From Marinobacter sp. X15-166B (GTDB taxonomy: Bacteria > Pseudomonadota > Gammaproteobacteria > Pseudomonadales > Oleiphilaceae), in contig NZ_MEIY01000001.1 in the NCBI RefSeq assembly GCF_001752365.1, forward strand, positions 700,987 to 764,986: DNA of 64,000 nucleotides, written 5' to 3'. The notes below the pieces were generated by a model. The model had not been told where the DNA came from and searched no databases. It worked only from the letters and a program-made list of their open reading frames with translations. Within the stretch, counting starts at the first letter, position 1. Each line of letters opens with the position of its first letter. Position numbers and translations under genes: made by a program. Positions 40,579 through 54,795 of the stretch are shown in pieces.

Positions 40579-41922
40579 TTACACCCGCGACTGGGCGACC
40601 ACTTCCGCCAGCTCTTCCGCCACTTCACCGATCAGGGCAGCGTCCTGCCCCTCTGACATTACCCGGATCAGCGGTTCGGTCCCCGACGCCCGCAACAGCA
40701 CCCGGCCTGTGCCGCCGAGCCGTGCTTCTGCCCGGACGATGGCATCGTTGATGTCCTGCCGCGACAGGGGATCAAACCTTTCGGTTACCGACACATTGAT
40801 CATCCGCTGGGGCAGCTTCGACATGCCGTTACGCATTTGCGCCAGGGTTTTCCCCGAACGCCACAACGCCAGCAATACCTGCAGTGCGGACACTATTCCG
40901 TCTCCTGTGGTGGTGCAGTCCCGGATGACCAGATGACCGGACCCTTCACCACCCAGCACCCAGTCACGCTCCTGCAGCCGCTCCATCACATAGCGGTCAC
41001 CGACATTGGCCCGCTCGAACGGGATACCCTGCTCTTTGAGGGCCAACTCGACCCCGAGATTGGTCATCAGGGTGCCAACCACTCCGCCACACAGGTTGCC
41101 CATCGCCTGGCGCTGGGACGCGATCACGTAGATCAGCTCATCCCCATCCACCTCGACTCCGTCCCGGTCGACCATCAGGACACGGTCGCCATCACCGTCA
41201 AAGGCAATCCCCAGATCAGCGCCGCGCTCGACCACTGCGGCCTGCAGCGCCTGCAAATGGGTCGACCCCACGTTGAGGTTGATATTCAGGCCGTCCGGCT
41301 CGGCACCAATGACGGTGACATTGGCCCCCAATTCACGGAACACCTTGGGGGCGACGTGGTAGGTTGCGCCGTGGGCGCAATCCAGCACGATATTGACCCC
41401 TTCCAGGGTAAACTCATTGGGCACGGTGCTTTTACAAAACTCGATGTAACGCCCGGGCGCATCGTCGATCCGTGACGCCTTGCCCAGGTCGGCGGAATCG
41501 CATACTTGTATGGGCAGCGTCAGCCACCGCTCGATCTCGGCCTCGAGGGCGTCGTCAAGTTTGGTTCCGTTGGCCGAGAAAAACTTGATGCCGTTGTCGT
41601 GGTGAGGGTTGTGGGATGCGCTGATGACAATACCCGCAGAGGCCCGAAAGGTTCGCGTCAGGTAGGCAATGGCAGGGGTGGGCATGGGCCCCAGCAGTTT
41701 GACATCAACTCCCGCCGCCGAAAGTCCGGCCTCCAGCGCCGATTCGAACATATAACCGGACAGCCGCGTGTCCTTGCCGATCAGCACGCTGTTGCGCTGC
41801 CCGGTTTTCTTGAACGCCTGGCCGGCCGCCCAGCCCAAATGCAGCATAAACTCCGGGGTGATCGGCCCCTGCCCCACACGCCCGCGGATACCGTCGGTGC
41901 CAAAATATTTCCTACCGGTCAT
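40579..41922 (-). CDS. glmM: Phosphoglucosamine mutase
   Basis: Converts glucosamine 6-phosphate to glucosamine 1-phosphate for UDP-GlcNAc, peptidoglycan and LPS. The 447 residues match the family (445). The phosphoserine loop is [17 protein letters not shown], the Mg-binding motif [12 protein letters not shown] and the sugar loop GGEGSGHL. The start overlaps the folP stop by four bases (ATGA), so folP and glmM are coupled. Confidence 0.98.
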   Translation of the reverse strand: MTGRKYFGTDGIRGRVGQGPITPEFMLHLGWAAGQAFKKTGQRNSVLIGKDTRLSGYMFESALEAGLSAAGVDVKLLGPMPTPAIAYLTRTFRASAGIVISASHNPHHDNGIKFFSANGTKLDDALEAEIERWLTLPIQVCDSADLGKASRIDDAPGRYIEFCKSTVPNEFTLEGVNIVLDCAHGATYHVAPKVFRELGANVTVIGAEPDGLNINLNVGSTHLQALQAAVVERGADLGIAFDGDGDRVLMVDRDGVEVDGDELIYVIASQRQAMGNLCGGVVGTLMTNLGVELALKEQGIPFERANVGDRYVMERLQERDWVLGGEGSGHLVIRDCTTTGDGIVSALQVLLALWRSGKTLAQMRNGMSKLPQRMINVSVTERFDPLSRQDINDAIVRAEARLGGTGRVLLRASGTEPLIRVMSEGQDAALIGEVAEELAEVVAQSRV

Positions 41923-42752
41923 AGACCTGCCTCCTTTACCGCGGACACCAGACGTACGGCGTCAACAGTCTCTCTGACATCATGGACGCGAATGATGGCC
42001 GCGCCCTTCATGGCGGCTATTGTCGCGGCTGCGAGGCTGGCCGGCAACCTTTCTGTCACCTCCCGGCCGGTCACCGCCCCCAGCATGGACTTGCGTGACA
42101 GCCCCACCAACAGGGGATAGCCCAGCACCCGGAACCGGTCCAGCGTGGCCAGCAACTGCAGATTGTGTTGCAGATTCTTGCCGAAACCAAACCCCGGATC
42201 CAGCAAGATGTTTTCCGGGGCAATGCCCGCCTCTTCGGCCACCCGTACCCGGTCCATCAGAAACGCACTCACCTGACGGGTGACACTCTGATAGCGGGGG
42301 GCTACCTGCATATCGACCGGCTGCCCCTGCATGTGCATCAGACACACCGGCAGACCCGCCTGGCGAACCGCCTCCACCGCCCCCGGGCGATTCAGCGCCC
42401 GGACATCGTTGATCAGCCCGGCACCCAGCTGCGCCGTTGCCGCCATCAACTCCGGAGTACTGGTGTCGACCGACACCACCACGTCCAACTCCCGGACGAC
42501 TGCCTCAACAACCGGGCAGACCCGGTCGAGCTCTTCCTGCACCGATACCGGTGCGGCGCCGGGACGGGTCGACTCGCCACCCACGTCAATAAACGCGGCC
42601 CCCTCGTCCACCATGCGCCGCGCCCGAAACAGCGCGTCACTGACACCCGTGTACTGACCGCCATCGGAAAACGAATCTGGTGTCACGTTAAGTATGCCCA
42701 TCACATGGCACTGATCCATGGTCAGGGTTCGGCCGTTAAAATCTATCTGCAT
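41919..42752 (-). CDS. folP: Dihydropteroate synthase
   Basis: Folate synthesis enzyme, target of sulfonamides. Condenses p-aminobenzoate with dihydropterin pyrophosphate. The start at 42752 ([13 protein letters not shown]) gives 277 residues; an open frame to 42815 would begin inside the ftsH terminator hairpin. Signatures are [27 protein letters not shown] and the SRKSML loop. The Shine-Dalgarno is weak. It is followed directly by glmM. Confidence 0.95.
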   Translation of the reverse strand: MQIDFNGRTLTMDQCHVMGILNVTPDSFSDGGQYTGVSDALFRARRMVDEGAAFIDVGGESTRPGAAPVSVQEELDRVCPVVEAVVRELDVVVSVDTSTPELMAATAQLGAGLINDVRALNRPGAVEAVRQAGLPVCLMHMQGQPVDMQVAPRYQSVTRQVSAFLMDRVRVAEEAGIAPENILLDPGFGFGKNLQHNLQLLATLDRFRVLGYPLLVGLSRKSMLGAVTGREVTERLPASLAAATIAAMKGAAIIRVHDVRETVDAVRLVSAVKEAGL

Positions 42753-42786
42753 CACTGTTCCGGAATTCGTTGCGGTCGCAAACACA

Positions 42787-42810
42787 AACGCCGCCCGGGA
42801 GGGCGGCGTT
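42787..42810 (-). terminator. Terminator after ftsH
   Basis: AACGCCGCCC (42787-42796) pairs perfectly with GGGCGGCGTT (42801-42810) around GGGA. The minus-strand tail is TTTGTGTTTG, a moderate T tract. It lies about 50 bases after the ftsH stop codon. Confidence 0.75.
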
Positions 42811-42861
42811 GGCACTGGTTACTGGTCACACGGCATGATCAGGACAAACCCACGCTGCACA

Positions 42862-44814
42862 TCAGTGCTCGCCGGCAGGCTTGCCTACGCCGCCGGAGCG
42901 GCGCGCGTCGTCCGCCTTGCTATCAACCGCGGATGTGTCGGTGGGTTCTGCCGGTGTCACACCCCCACCAGCCGAACCGCTGTCGTCCCAACCCTTGGGG
43001 GGGCGGGGCTCCCGGCCTGCCATGATGTCGTCAATCTGATGACGGTCAATGGTCTCGTACTTCATCAGCGCGCTCGCCATGCTTTCCAGCTTGTCGCGGT
43101 TTTCGATCAACAGCCTGCGGGCGGTCTCGTAGCACTCATCGATGATGTTGCGCACTTCTTCATCGATGCGCTGCGCCGTTTCCGGCGAGTAGACCGTATG
43201 CGCCTGGCCCGCAGAGCGGCCGAGAAACGGCTCTTCACTGTCGGTATCGTACTGCAGCGGTCCCAGCTTTTCCGACAACCCCCAGCGGGCGACCATGTTG
43301 CGCGCCAGCTCGGTGGCCCGCTTGATGTCGTTGGACGCACCGGTGGTGACGCCGTCGAAGCCCAGGGTCAGCTCTTCCGCCAGGCGTCCGCCATAGAGGC
43401 TGCAAATCTGGCCAATCAGCGAGCGCTTGCTGTGGCTGTATCGATCTTCTTCCGGCAGGAACATGGTCACGCCCAGCGCCCGTCCCCGCGGAATGATGCT
43501 GACCTTGTAAACCGGGTCGTGCTCGGGCATCAGACGCCCGATAATGGCGTGTCCGGCTTCGTGGTAGGCCGTATTCAGCTTTTCCTTTTCGTTCATCACC
43601 ATGGATTTGCGCTCGGCGCCCATCATGATTTTATCCTTGGCCAGCTCCAGCTCTTCCATGGACACCAGGCGCTGGTCACGGCGCGCGGCAAACAGCGCCG
43701 CCTCGTTGATCAGGTTGGCCAGATCAGCCCCGGAGAAGCCCGGCGTACCCCGCGCCAGCAGGGCCGGCTCAACGCCGTCTGCCAACGGCACCTTCTTCAT
43801 GTGCACGCGCAGAATGTGCTCCCGCCCGATGATGTCCGGCAGGCTCACCACCACCTGGCGGTCAAAGCGGCCCGGGCGCAACAACGCCGGATCCAGCACG
43901 TCCGGACGGTTGGTCGCCGCAATAACAATGACCCCTTCGTTGCCTTCAAAGCCATCCATCTCTACCAGCAACTGGTTCAGGGTCTGCTCACGCTCGTCGT
44001 GTCCTCCCCCCATGCCGGCACCCCGGTGACGGCCGACCGCGTCGATCTCGTCAATGAAGATGATGCACGGACTCTGCTTCTTGGCCTGCTCAAACATGTC
44101 CCGCACCCGGGAAGCACCGACACCCACAAACATTTCGACGAAGTCGGAACCGGAAATCGAGAAGAACGGCACCTTGGCCTCACCGGCAATGGCTTTCGCC
44201 AGCAGGGTCTTACCGGTACCCGGCGGCCCCACCATCAGCACACCCTTGGGAATGCGTCCGCCCAGACGCTGGAACTTGCTGGGATCCCGCAGGAAGTCGA
44301 CGATTTCCTTGACGTCTTCTTTGGCCTCGTCCACCCCGGCCACGTCGGCAAACGTGGTTTTGATCTGGTCTTCGCTCATCAGCCGGGCTTTGCTCTTACC
44401 AAAGGACATGGGGCCCTTGCCACCGCCCCCGCCCTGCATCTGCCGCATGAAAAACATGAACAGCGCGATGATGATGAGGATCGGGAAAGCAGCCACCAGC
44501 AGCTGAGTCCACAGACTCTGGCGCTCCGGCTCTTTACCCACCACTTCCACCTTGTTGGCCAGCAGATCGTCCATCAGCTTGTTATCGGCCACCTGGGGGC
44601 GGATGGTTTCAAAGCGTGAACCATCGCTGCGGGTACCCTGAATTTCCAGCCCGTCAATGGTGACCTGCTGGACCTGTCCCTGCTGTACCATCTCTACAAA
44701 CTGGGAATAATTTACTTGCTGCCCACTGGTTGTTGGTGTGAAATTTTGAAACACCATCAACAGTACAGCGGCTATGATCAGCCAAAGAACCAGATTTTTT
44801 GCCATATCGTTCAA
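42862..44814 (-). CDS. ftsH: Membrane ATP-dependent zinc metalloprotease FtsH
   Basis: Inner-membrane AAA+ protease that degrades sigma-32, LpxC and damaged membrane proteins. The 650 residues show a first transmembrane helix (about 8-25), a periplasmic domain, a second helix (about 105-123), an AAA+ domain ([25 protein letters not shown]) and the zinc site [14 protein letters not shown] at 44814 is preceded by AGGTGA at ideal spacing, and an ATG at 44805 gives the usual MAKN start; the TTG is chosen because of the ribosome binding site. The usual upstream partner rlmE is missing. Confidence 0.95.
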   Translation of the reverse strand: MNDMAKNLVLWLIIAAVLLMVFQNFTPTTSGQQVNYSQFVEMVQQGQVQQVTIDGLEIQGTRSDGSRFETIRPQVADNKLMDDLLANKVEVVGKEPERQSLWTQLLVAAFPILIIIALFMFFMRQMQGGGGGKGPMSFGKSKARLMSEDQIKTTFADVAGVDEAKEDVKEIVDFLRDPSKFQRLGGRIPKGVLMVGPPGTGKTLLAKAIAGEAKVPFFSISGSDFVEMFVGVGASRVRDMFEQAKKQSPCIIFIDEIDAVGRHRGAGMGGGHDEREQTLNQLLVEMDGFEGNEGVIVIAATNRPDVLDPALLRPGRFDRQVVVSLPDIIGREHILRVHMKKVPLADGVEPALLARGTPGFSGADLANLINEAALFAARRDQRLVSMEELELAKDKIMMGAERKSMVMNEKEKLNTAYHEAGHAIIGRLMPEHDPVYKVSIIPRGRALGVTMFLPEEDRYSHSKRSLIGQICSLYGGRLAEELTLGFDGVTTGASNDIKRATELARNMVARWGLSEKLGPLQYDTDSEEPFLGRSAGQAHTVYSPETAQRIDEEVRNIIDECYETARRLLIENRDKLESMASALMKYETIDRHQIDDIMAGREPRPPKGWDDSGSAGGGVTPAEPTDTSAVDSKADDARRSGGVGKPAGEH

Positions 44815-45157
44815 GGATCGTCACCTGTGAATTGAAAGATCGCCCACTGTTTGTAAAGCAGCAAACCAAACCTTTGTTGACACCTTACACCAATTGTACG
44901 TCCGTCGACCAGATTCGGCCCAACCGCATTTAATTGCCAACCGGAATAAAGGCCCGTCTTCTGATGTTGGGTTGCGCACTCAAATTACAATGGTTGTGAG
45001 CCAATTTTGCCCAAATAGTTCAACACCCGGCACCGTCAACAAGTGCGAATGGCCGTTTTCTGGCCGCCACTATCTGTTACAATCCCGCAATTATACGTGC
45101 TTGCCGGTCAATATGCCGCTGACGTTTTGTTAATCGCCACCATTGAGAGAGTGCATC
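44815..45157. other. ftsH-yhbY intergenic region
   Basis: 343 bases between divergent ftsH and yhbY, with no ORF resembling rlmE, which normally lies here. A TACAAT -10-like box at about 45077-45082 may serve yhbY. I did not find a convincing sigma-32 promoter for ftsH. Confidence 0.6.
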
Positions 45158-45469
45158 ATGAGCTTTTCGCCTGAACAGCGTCGCGAATACCGGGCGATTG
45201 CCCACAACCTGAAGCCGGTCATCACCATCGGTGACAAAGGGCTTACCGAAAACCTCACCCAGGAGCTGGACCGCGCCCTCAGCGACCACGAGCTGATCAA
45301 GGTGAAAATTGCCAGCACCGACCGGGAAGCGCGCCAGGCCATTATCGCCGAACTGTGCAAAACCTCCGGTGCCCAGCTGGTGCAGAGCATCGGTAAAATG
45401 GCGGTCATTCTGCGTCGCGCCCGCAAGCCCAACCCCAGGCTGTCCAACCTGATCCGCCATAGCAGCTGA
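45158..45469 (+). CDS. yhbY: YhbY family RNA-binding (CRM domain) protein
   Basis: The 103-residue protein is a single CRM domain with the GxxG loop (VITIGDKGLTEN) and the block HELIKVKIASTDREARQAII. It binds pre-50S ribosomal particles. The start at 45158 follows GAGAGAG; an earlier in-frame start would add five residues without a ribosome binding site. It is divergent from ftsH and convergent with greA. Confidence 0.95.
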   Translation: MSFSPEQRREYRAIAHNLKPVITIGDKGLTENLTQELDRALSDHELIKVKIASTDREARQAIIAELCKTSGAQLVQSIGKMAVILRRARKPNPRLSNLIRHSS

Positions 45470-45478
45470 CCTACCATT

Positions 45479-45520
45479 AAAAAAGCCGGCCCCTTGATAC
45501 TGCCCGGGGCCGGCCTTTAC
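45479..45520. terminator. Bidirectional terminator between yhbY and greA
   Basis: GCCGGCCCC (45485-45493) pairs perfectly with GGGGCCGGC (45506-45514). The A tract on the left gives T6 for greA on the minus strand, and a short T run follows on the plus strand. Confidence 0.85.
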
Positions 45521-45534
45521 GCACCACCTCTGTC

Positions 45535-46014
45535 TCAGAGGTGCTCGACGGACTCGATCTCATACTCGACGGTGCCCGCCGGCACACGAATCGCCACCAC
45601 ATCGCCTTCATTCTTACCGATCAGCGCACGCGCGATGGGGGAGGACACGGAGATTTTGCCGGCCCTGATATCGGCCTCATCCTCACCACAAATCTGATAG
45701 GTCACCTGCTCATCGCTGTCCACGTTGAGCAACTGCACAGTGACCCCGAACACCACCTTGCCGGTGTTGGGGATTGCGGTGACGTCGATCACCTGCGCCG
45801 ACGACAACTTGCCTTCGATTTCCTGAATACGCCCCTCAATGAAGCTTTGCTGCTCACGGGCGGCGTGGTATTCGGCGTTCTCTTTGAGATCGCCGTGCTC
45901 ACGCGCGGTGGCAATGGCCTCAATCACCTTGGGCCGCTCCACCGATTTTAACTGTTGCAACTCCTCCCGCAGGCGGCTTTCGCCTGCAAGAGTCATGGGC
46001 ACTCGAATTGTCAT
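45535..46014 (-). CDS. greA: Transcript cleavage factor GreA
   Basis: Rescues backtracked RNA polymerase by stimulating transcript cleavage. The start at 46014 ([11 protein letters not shown]) follows AGGAAA and gives 159 residues (E. coli 158). The N-terminal coiled coil (about 12-75) contains the acidic tip [15 protein letters not shown], and the C-terminal FKBP-like domain follows ([18 protein letters not shown]). Only four bases separate it from carB, so it is in the carA-carB-greA operon. Confidence 0.97.
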   Translation of the reverse strand: MTIRVPMTLAGESRLREELQQLKSVERPKVIEAIATAREHGDLKENAEYHAAREQQSFIEGRIQEIEGKLSSAQVIDVTAIPNTGKVVFGVTVQLLNVDSDEQVTYQICGEDEADIRAGKISVSSPIARALIGKNEGDVVAIRVPAGTVEYEIESVEHL

Positions 46015-46018
46015 AGCG

Positions 46019-49000
46019 TTATTTTCCTGCATGCAGGTCCTGGAGACGGCGTACGGTGCGCTCCGGACCAAACTTAATCGCCCGGCAGAGCGCTTCGCCC
46101 CCTGCCAGCGTCGTAGTGTAGGTGGTTTTGGTTTGCAAGGCTGACTGACGGATTTGCGCCGAGTCGACAACCGCCTTGCGTCCTTCTGTGGTGTTGACAA
46201 TCAACTGCACCTGGCCGTTCTTGATGGCGTCCACGATGTGCGGGCGTCCTTCGTTCACCTTATTGACGCGCACCACGTCGATACCCGCCTCGGCCAGCGC
46301 TGCCGCCGTGCCGGTGGTGGCAATAATGTTGAATCCGGCATCAATCAGATCCCGGGCCACACGGGCCACACCCGGCTTGTCCACATCCCGCACCGAAATG
46401 AACGCGGTACCCTGCTTCGGCAACGTGTCCCCCGCGGCCAGGGCTGCTTTGGCAAAGGCTTCGTCAAAACTGTCACCAATTCCCATGACCTCACCGGTGG
46501 ACTTCATTTCCGGCCCCAGTATCGGGTCCACGGTCGGGAATTTGTTGAACGGGAACACCGACTCCTTGACCGAGAAATAGGTTGGCACGATTTCTTCGGT
46601 GAAATTCTGCTCGGCCAGGGAGATACCCGCCATGCAGCGGGCCGCAACCTTGGCCAGCGACACACCGATCGCCTTTGACACAAACGGCACCGTGCGCGAC
46701 GCCCTGGGGTTCACTTCGATCACGTAGATCTTTTCATCCTGCCATGCCAGCTGGACGTTCATCAAGCCGACCACCTCCAGTTCCAGCGCCATCTTGCGTA
46801 CCGCTTCGCGCATGGCGTCCTGCACCCGGGCAGGCAAGGTGTAGGGCGGCAGGGACGACGCGGAGTCACCGGAATGCACCCCGGCCTGCTCGATATGCTG
46901 CATGATACCGCCGATGACCACGTCTTTGCCGTCACAAATGGCATCAATGTCGATCTCGATCGCAGCGTTCAGGAAGCGGTCCAGCAACACCGGACTGTCG
47001 TTGGACACCAAGACCGCATCGCGCATGTAGCGGGTCAGCTCAGCCTCGTTGTACACCACTTCCATGGCGCGCCCACCCAGCACATAGGAGGGACGGACCA
47101 CCAGCGGGTAGCCAATATCCCGGGCCGAAACCAGCCCTTCGTCCAGACTGCGCACCGTCGCGTTCTCCGGTTGCAACAACCCCAGTCGCTGAATCATCTG
47201 CTGAAAGCGTTCACGGTCTTCGGCGCGGTCAATGGCTTCGGGGCTGGTACCGATTATCGGCACACCGGCCGCTTCCAGCCCACGGGCCAGCTTCAGCGGG
47301 GTCTGCCCACCGTACTGGACAATCACCCCTTTGGGCTGTTCGAGGTGGACGATTTCCAGCACGTCCTCCAGGGTCACCGACTCGAAATACAGCCGGTCGG
47401 AGGTGTCGTAATCCGTGGACACGGTTTCCGGGTTGCAGTTGACCATGATGGTCTCGAAGCCATCCTCGCGCAGCGCCAGCGCGGCGTGCACGCAGCAATA
47501 ATCAAACTCGATACCCTGGCCGATCCGGTTGGGACCACCACCGATGACAATGATTTTATCGCGCCCGGTCGGCTGCGCCTCGCACTCTTCCTCGTAGGTC
47601 GAATACATATAGGCCGTCGTGGACGGAAATTCGGCCGCACAGGTATCCACCCGTTTGTAAACCGGGCGCACCCCCAAATCGTGGCGTAACTTGCGCACAC
47701 TGGCTTCAGAAATGCCCAGCAGATGGGCCAGACGCACATCCGCAAAGCCCTTGCGCTTGAGCCGGAACAGAGTGGCGTAATCCACGTCCATTTTACCTGC
47801 GGCCCTGAGGCCCTGCTCTTCGCGGATCAGGTCTTCAATCTGCACCAGATACCAGGGGTCGATCCGGGTGTGCTGGTGGACTTCAGCGACGCTCATGCCG
47901 TGACGGAAGGCATCACCGATATACCAGATGCGTTCGGCCCCGGGCACGTTCAGCTCGCGAATCAGGGTTTCCTGCCCTTCTTTGGTGTTCGCATCCACCT
48001 GCTCTTCAAAGCCACTGGAACCCACTTCCAGACCACGCAGTGCTTTCTGCAAAGATTCCTGGAAGGTGCGGCCAATCGCCATGACCTCACCCACAGACTT
48101 CATCTGTGTGGTCAGCCGGGCATCCGCCTGGGGAAACTTCTCAAAGGTGAAGCGGGGAATTTTGGTGACCACGTAGTCGATGCTGGGCTCGAACGACGCG
48201 GGCGTGACCCCGCCGGTGATCTCGTTGCGCAACTCGTCCAGGGTAAAACCAACCGCCAGTTTGGCGGCGATCTTGGCGATCGGGAAACCGGTGGCCTTGG
48301 AGGCCAGTGCGGAGGAGCGGGACACCCGGGGGTTCATCTCGATGACCACCATGCGGCCGGTATCGGGATGAATCCCGAACTGCACATTGGAGCCGCCGGT
48401 TTCCACGCCGATCTCCCGCATCACCGCCAGGGAGGCGCTGCGCATGATCTGGAATTCTTTGTCGGTCAGGGTCTGCGCCGGTGCGACGGTGATGGAATCA
48501 CCGGTATGCACGCCCATGGCGTCAAAATTTTCAATGGAACAGACGATGATGCAGTTGTCCGCCGAATCGCGCACCACTTCCATCTCGTACTCTTTCCAGC
48601 CGATGAGTGATTCGTCAATCAGCAGCTCGTTGGTGGGCGACAGTTCCAACCCCCGGGCGCAGATTTCTTCGAACTCGTCCCGGTTATAGGCGATACCACC
48701 GCCCGAGCCGCCCATGGTGAACGACGGCCGAATGATGCAGGGGAAGCCGATACGCTGGGAGATCTCGTGCGCTTCTTCCATGGAGTGGGCGATTTCAGCG
48801 CGGGGACACTCCAGCCCGATGGCTTTCATGGCCGCGTCAAAGCGGCTGCGGTCTTCGGCCTTGTCGATGGTGTCGGCATTGGCGCCGATCATTTCCACAC
48901 CGTACTTTTCCAGCACACCGTGTTCTTCAAGATCCAGTGCGCAGTTCAGCGCGGTCTGCCCACCCATGGTCGGCAACAGGGCGTCCGGGCGCTCCTGCTC

Positions 49001-49234
49001 AATAATTTTGGCGACTGTTTCCCAGGTAATCGGTTCGATGTAGGTGGCATCGGCCATGGCCGGATCGGTCATGATCGTGGCCGGGTTCGAGTTCACCAGA
49101 ATGACCCGGTACCCTTCTTCACGAAGTGCTTTACAGGCCTGGGCTCCGGAGTAATCAAACTCGCACGCTTGTCCGATCACAATCGGGCCTGCCCCCAGGA
49201 TTAGAATGCTTTGAATATCGGTACGCTTTGGCAT
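46019..49234 (-). CDS. carB: Carbamoyl phosphate synthase large subunit
   Basis: Makes carbamoyl phosphate from bicarbonate, ammonia and two ATP for pyrimidine and arginine synthesis. The 1071 residues are two homologous ATP-grasp halves (about 1-400 and 550-935) with an oligomerisation domain between and a C-terminal MGS-fold allosteric domain (about 935-1071). Signatures are [34 protein letters not shown] and [19 protein letters not shown]. The allosteric domain probably binds UMP and ornithine. It follows carA after 75 bases. Confidence 0.98.
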   Translation of the reverse strand: MPKRTDIQSILILGAGPIVIGQACEFDYSGAQACKALREEGYRVILVNSNPATIMTDPAMADATYIEPITWETVAKIIEQERPDALLPTMGGQTALNCALDLEEHGVLEKYGVEMIGANADTIDKAEDRSRFDAAMKAIGLECPRAEIAHSMEEAHEISQRIGFPCIIRPSFTMGGSGGGIAYNRDEFEEICARGLELSPTNELLIDESLIGWKEYEMEVVRDSADNCIIVCSIENFDAMGVHTGDSITVAPAQTLTDKEFQIMRSASLAVMREIGVETGGSNVQFGIHPDTGRMVVIEMNPRVSRSSALASKATGFPIAKIAAKLAVGFTLDELRNEITGGVTPASFEPSIDYVVTKIPRFTFEKFPQADARLTTQMKSVGEVMAIGRTFQESLQKALRGLEVGSSGFEEQVDANTKEGQETLIRELNVPGAERIWYIGDAFRHGMSVAEVHQHTRIDPWYLVQIEDLIREEQGLRAAGKMDVDYATLFRLKRKGFADVRLAHLLGISEASVRKLRHDLGVRPVYKRVDTCAAEFPSTTAYMYSTYEEECEAQPTGRDKIIVIGGGPNRIGQGIEFDYCCVHAALALREDGFETIMVNCNPETVSTDYDTSDRLYFESVTLEDVLEIVHLEQPKGVIVQYGGQTPLKLARGLEAAGVPIIGTSPEAIDRAEDRERFQQMIQRLGLLQPENATVRSLDEGLVSARDIGYPLVVRPSYVLGGRAMEVVYNEAELTRYMRDAVLVSNDSPVLLDRFLNAAIEIDIDAICDGKDVVIGGIMQHIEQAGVHSGDSASSLPPYTLPARVQDAMREAVRKMALELEVVGLMNVQLAWQDEKIYVIEVNPRASRTVPFVSKAIGVSLAKVAARCMAGISLAEQNFTEEIVPTYFSVKESVFPFNKFPTVDPILGPEMKSTGEVMGIGDSFDEAFAKAALAAGDTLPKQGTAFISVRDVDKPGVARVARDLIDAGFNIIATTGTAAALAEAGIDVVRVNKVNEGRPHIVDAIKNGQVQLIVNTTEGRKAVVDSAQIRQSALQTKTTYTTTLAGGEALCRAIKFGPERTVRRLQDLHAGK

Positions 49235-49309
49235 GTTTTGGTAAACCCGTCAGCAACAATAAATTTCATGCAGCGCGAAACGCTGTACTTGATGGCCGGT
49301 GATTTCGGC

Positions 49310-50470
49310 TCAGCCCTGGTGCACTTCCATCATCTGGATAAATTCGTCGAACAGGGTCGCGACGTCGCCCGGACCGGGGCTTGCTTCCGGATGGCCCTGA
49401 AACCCGAAGGCCGGCGTATCCGTCCGGCGTATACCCTGCAAAGTATTGTCAAACAAGGACTTATACGTCGGCTGCAGGTTGTCCGGCAAGCTGGTCTCGT
49501 CCACCGCGAAACCGTGATTCTGGCTGGTGATCATGACCGTGCCGGTGCTCAGATTCTGCACCGGGTGGTTGGCACCGTGATGACCGGTGGTCATCTTCAC
49601 GGTCTGCGCACCGCTGGCCAGAGCCATCAGCTGGTACCCCAGACAAATGCCGAACACCGGTACACCGGCGCCCATCACCTCGCGCACCGCCTCGATGGCG
49701 TAATCGCACGCTTGCGGGTCGCCGGGGCCATTGGACAGGAAGATCCCGTCGGGCTGCATCGCCAGCACCTCGGCAGCGGGGGTCTGCGCCGGAACCACGG
49801 TAATGTCGCACCCACGGGAGGCCAGCATTCTCAGAATGTTGAACTTGACGCCGTAATCCCAGGCCACCACTTTGAAGCGGGCCTCGTGTTGCTCACCGTA
49901 CCCCTGCCCCAGCGCCCATTCGGTCTGCTTCCAGGGGTGAATTTCCTGGCAGCTGACTTCTTTGGCCAGATCCATCCCCTCCAGACCGGGGAACGCCTGG
50001 GCCAGCTTCAACGCCTGCTCGGCGGTGGCGTCGGGGCCGGCGACGATGGCGCCACTCTGGGCGCCTTTATCACGCAGAATGCGGGTCAGGCGGCGGGTAT
50101 CGATGCCGGCGATGCCAACAACGTTGTTGTCCCGCAGGTAGGCGTCCAGGGTGCCGGTACTGCGGAAGTTACTGGCCATCAGCGGCAAGTCACGAATGAT
50201 CAGGCCAGCCGCCTGGACGCGGTCCGACTCGGTGTCTTCGTCATTGACACCGGTGTTGCCTATATGAGGATAGGTCAGCGTTACGATCTGGCGGGCATAA
50301 GACGGGTCGGTCAGCATTTCCTGGTACCCGGTCATGGCCGTATTAAAAACAACCTCACCGCTGGCTGCTGTTTCAGCGCCAATGGAAGTGCCGTAGAACA
50401 GACTTCCGTCTGCGAGCGCAAGGATGGCTGGGCTACTCAAGGCAAGTGTACTCAAGGCTTGTATCCTCAT
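49310..50470 (-). CDS. carA: Carbamoyl phosphate synthase small subunit
   Basis: Glutamine amidotransferase subunit, 386 residues, that supplies ammonia to CarB. The nucleophilic cysteine lies in [14 protein letters not shown] and the His/Glu in [13 protein letters not shown]. The ATG at 50470 lacks a Shine-Dalgarno sequence; a TTG at 50455 has AGGA eight bases upstream and gives [18 protein letters not shown]. coli carA also uses TTG, so either may be the start. It begins the carA-carB-greA operon. Confidence 0.95.
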   Translation of the reverse strand: MRIQALSTLALSSPAILALADGSLFYGTSIGAETAASGEVVFNTAMTGYQEMLTDPSYARQIVTLTYPHIGNTGVNDEDTESDRVQAAGLIIRDLPLMASNFRSTGTLDAYLRDNNVVGIAGIDTRRLTRILRDKGAQSGAIVAGPDATAEQALKLAQAFPGLEGMDLAKEVSCQEIHPWKQTEWALGQGYGEQHEARFKVVAWDYGVKFNILRMLASRGCDITVVPAQTPAAEVLAMQPDGIFLSNGPGDPQACDYAIEAVREVMGAGVPVFGICLGYQLMALASGAQTVKMTTGHHGANHPVQNLSTGTVMITSQNHGFAVDETSLPDNLQPTYKSLFDNTLQGIRRTDTPAFGFQGHPEASPGPGDVATLFDEFIQMMEVHQG

Positions 50471-50571
50471 CGGGTGGCGTATGGTCAGCTCCGAATCGAG
50501 GCTGCTCTGTCACTGAAGCAGAGCAACCCCCAACGTCACGAACAGGAACGCAAGCGCAAATTCAGGTCGCA

Positions 50572-50610
50572 AAAAAGCGAGAGGGAGCTGTTTGCCCCGT
50601 CCCGCTTTTT
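50572..50610 (-). terminator. Terminator after dapB
   Basis: AAAAAGCG (50572-50579) pairs with CGCTTTTT (50603-50610), with GGGA/TCCC in the upper stem. On the minus strand it ends in TTTTTT, and it lies about 90 bases beyond the dapB stop. It separates the dnaJ-dapB unit from carA. Confidence 0.75.
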
Positions 50611-50701
50611 CGTTGCCAGCATATCAAAGCTACGCTTGGTGCAGTTAAAACGCCTTATTGTAAAAAATCAGGCCTGCGCTGTCCATGGCAATCGCACCCG
50701 C

Positions 50702-52638
<1,937 letters not shown>

Positions 52639-52727
52639 GCTTATAAATCCTGTTTACGCCTTCTCTCTGCGGAAGGCCTGTGTCTGCAAAAGTATAGGTT
52701 TGACGACTTGTGACGCTTTCAACGAGG

Positions 52728-52757
52728 AAAAACGCGGAGACGAATCCCCGCGTTTTT
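52728..52757 (-). terminator. Terminator between dnaK and dnaJ
   Basis: AAAAACGCGG (52728-52737) pairs with CCGCGTTTTT (52748-52757) around a 10-base loop. On the minus strand the T5 tail follows, 23 bases after the dnaK stop codon. Partial termination would give less DnaJ than DnaK. Confidence 0.85.
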
Positions 52758-52780
52758 CTCAGACGTCACTCATACCGGCA

Positions 52781-54697
52781 TTACCGCTTGTCGTCGTCTT
52801 TGACTTCTTCAAACTCGGCGTCAACCGCGTCGTCACTCGCCTGTTCGGCAGACGCGTCCTGACCACCGGCCTGAGCGGCCTGATCGGCGTACATTTTCTC
52901 AGCCATGGCCGAGGACACTTCGGTCAGCTTCTGGGTCTTGGCTTCGATGTCGTCCTTGTCAGAACCGGCGAGGGCTTCTTCGAGATCCTTGACGGCCGCC
53001 TCGATGCTCTCTTTCTCGCTGTCGCTGACCTTGTCACCGGCCTCACTCAGGGTCTTGCGCACGGTGTGTACCATGGCATCACCGGCGTTACGGGCCTGAA
53101 CCAGCTCTTCGAACTTGCGGTCTTCCTCGGCATTCGCTTCGGCGTCAGAAACCATTTTATCGATTTCTTCTTCGCTCAGTCCAGACGAGGCCTTGATCAC
53201 GATAGACTGCTCTTTTCCGGTCGCCTTGTCCTGCGCCGACACGTTCAGAATACCGTTGGCGTCGATATCGAAGGTGACTTCGATTTGCGGCAGGCCGCGC
53301 GGCGCCGGCGGAATGTCGGCCAGATCAAAGCGGCCCAGCGACTTGTTCTGACTGGCCTGCTTACGCTCACCCTGAACAACGTGGATGGTAACTGCCGTCT
53401 GGTTGTCATCCGCGGTCGAGAAAATCTGCGACTTCTTGGTCGGAATGGTGGTGTTCTTTTCAATCAGCGGCGTAGCCACGCCACCCATGGTTTCAATACC
53501 CAGAGTCAGCGGCGTGACGTCGAGCAGCAGCACGTCTTTGACGTCACCGGACAGAACCGCAGCCTGGATAGCGGCACCCATGGCCACCGCTTCGTCCGGG
53601 TTCACGTCCCGGCGCGCTTCCTTGCCGAAGAAGTTTTTCACTTTCTCCTGCACCAGCGGCATCCGTGTCTGTCCACCGACCAGGATGACCTCGTCGATGT
53701 CACTGTTGCTCAGACCGGCGTCTTTCAGCGCGATCTTGCACGGCTCCAGACTGCGATCAACCAGATCTTCCACCAACGACTCCAGCTTGGCGCGGGTCAG
53801 CTTGACGTTCATGTGCTTGGGCCCGCTGGCATCGGCAGTGATGTACGGCAGGTTGACGTCAGTCTGCTGACTGCTGGACAGCTCGATCTTGGCCTTTTCG
53901 CCCGCTTCTTTCAGGCGCTGCATGGCCAGCGAGTCGCCGCGCAGATCAATACCGCTGTCCTTCTTGAACTGGTCGGCCAGGAATTCGATGATTTTCATAT
54001 CGAAGTCTTCACCACCCAGGAAGGTATCACCGTTGGTGGACAAGACTTCAAACTGGTGCTCGCCGTCGACGTCGGCAATTTCAATGATCGACAGGTCGAA
54101 GGTACCGCCACCCAGGTCGTACACGGCTACCGTGCGGTCACCGGTTTGTTTGTCAAGACCGTAGGCCAGCGCAGCCGCGGTCGGCTCGTTGATGATCCGC
54201 TTGACGTCCAGTCCGGCAATGCGGCCGGCGTCTTTGGTGGCCTGACGCTGACTGTCGTTGAAGTATGCGGGTACCGTGATAACAGCTTCGGTAACCGTCT
54301 CTCCCAGGTAGTCTTCCGCCGTCTTCTTCATTTTCTGCAGGATTTCAGCGGACACCTGTGGCGGTGCCATTTTCTGGCCTTTAACGTCTACCCAGGCGTC
54401 GCCGTTATCCGCCTTGGTGATGGTGTAAGGCACCATCTTGATGTCTTTCTGTACCACGTCGTCTTCGTAACGGCGGCCAATCAGACGCTTGATCGCGTAA
54501 ATGGTGTTTTGCGGGTTGGTCACCGCCTGGCGTTTGGCCGACTGGCCCACCAGGATTTCGTTATCATCGGTATAGGCGATGATGGAAGGCGTGGTACGAT
54601 CGCCTTCAGCGTTCTCGATGACCCGAACCTTGCCGCCATCCATGATGGCCACACAAGAGTTGGTGGTTCCCAGGTCAATACCAATTATTTTGCTCAT
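52781..54697 (-). CDS. dnaK: Chaperone protein DnaK (Hsp70)
   Basis: The 638 residues match E. coli DnaK (638). The actin-like ATPase domain (about 1-380) starts [20 protein letters not shown] and includes the phosphate motif [12 protein letters not shown]. The substrate-binding domain begins [16 protein letters not shown], and the C-terminus ends with the EEVKDDD tail. It works with DnaJ and GrpE in folding and in sigma-32 control. A sigma-32 promoter overlaps the end of grpE, in addition to the operon promoter. Confidence 0.99.
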   Translation of the reverse strand: MSKIIGIDLGTTNSCVAIMDGGKVRVIENAEGDRTTPSIIAYTDDNEILVGQSAKRQAVTNPQNTIYAIKRLIGRRYEDDVVQKDIKMVPYTITKADNGDAWVDVKGQKMAPPQVSAEILQKMKKTAEDYLGETVTEAVITVPAYFNDSQRQATKDAGRIAGLDVKRIINEPTAAALAYGLDKQTGDRTVAVYDLGGGTFDLSIIEIADVDGEHQFEVLSTNGDTFLGGEDFDMKIIEFLADQFKKDSGIDLRGDSLAMQRLKEAGEKAKIELSSSQQTDVNLPYITADASGPKHMNVKLTRAKLESLVEDLVDRSLEPCKIALKDAGLSNSDIDEVILVGGQTRMPLVQEKVKNFFGKEARRDVNPDEAVAMGAAIQAAVLSGDVKDVLLLDVTPLTLGIETMGGVATPLIEKNTTIPTKKSQIFSTADDNQTAVTIHVVQGERKQASQNKSLGRFDLADIPPAPRGLPQIEVTFDIDANGILNVSAQDKATGKEQSIVIKASSGLSEEEIDKMVSDAEANAEEDRKFEELVQARNAGDAMVHTVRKTLSEAGDKVSDSEKESIEAAVKDLEEALAGSDKDDIEAKTQKLTEVSSAMAEKMYADQAAQAGGQDASAEQASDDAVDAEFEEVKDDDKR

Positions 54698-54767
54698 AGA
54701 TTCGCTCCAATTCGTTTTTCAATCCGGTTCAAGCTGTTACAGCAGGCGCTACTGGCAATTACTGCTT

Positions 54768-54795
54768 ATATTGGCGCTTTTTTGAATTTTTCAAG
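54768..54795 (-). promoter_or_regulatory. Sigma-32 promoter in front of dnaK
   Basis: On the minus strand CTTGAAA (54789-54795), 14 bases, then CCAATAT (54768-54774), close to the sigma-32 consensus CTTGAAA and CCCCATnT. The -35 box overlaps the grpE stop codon. It would raise dnaK above grpE under heat stress. Confidence 0.7.
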
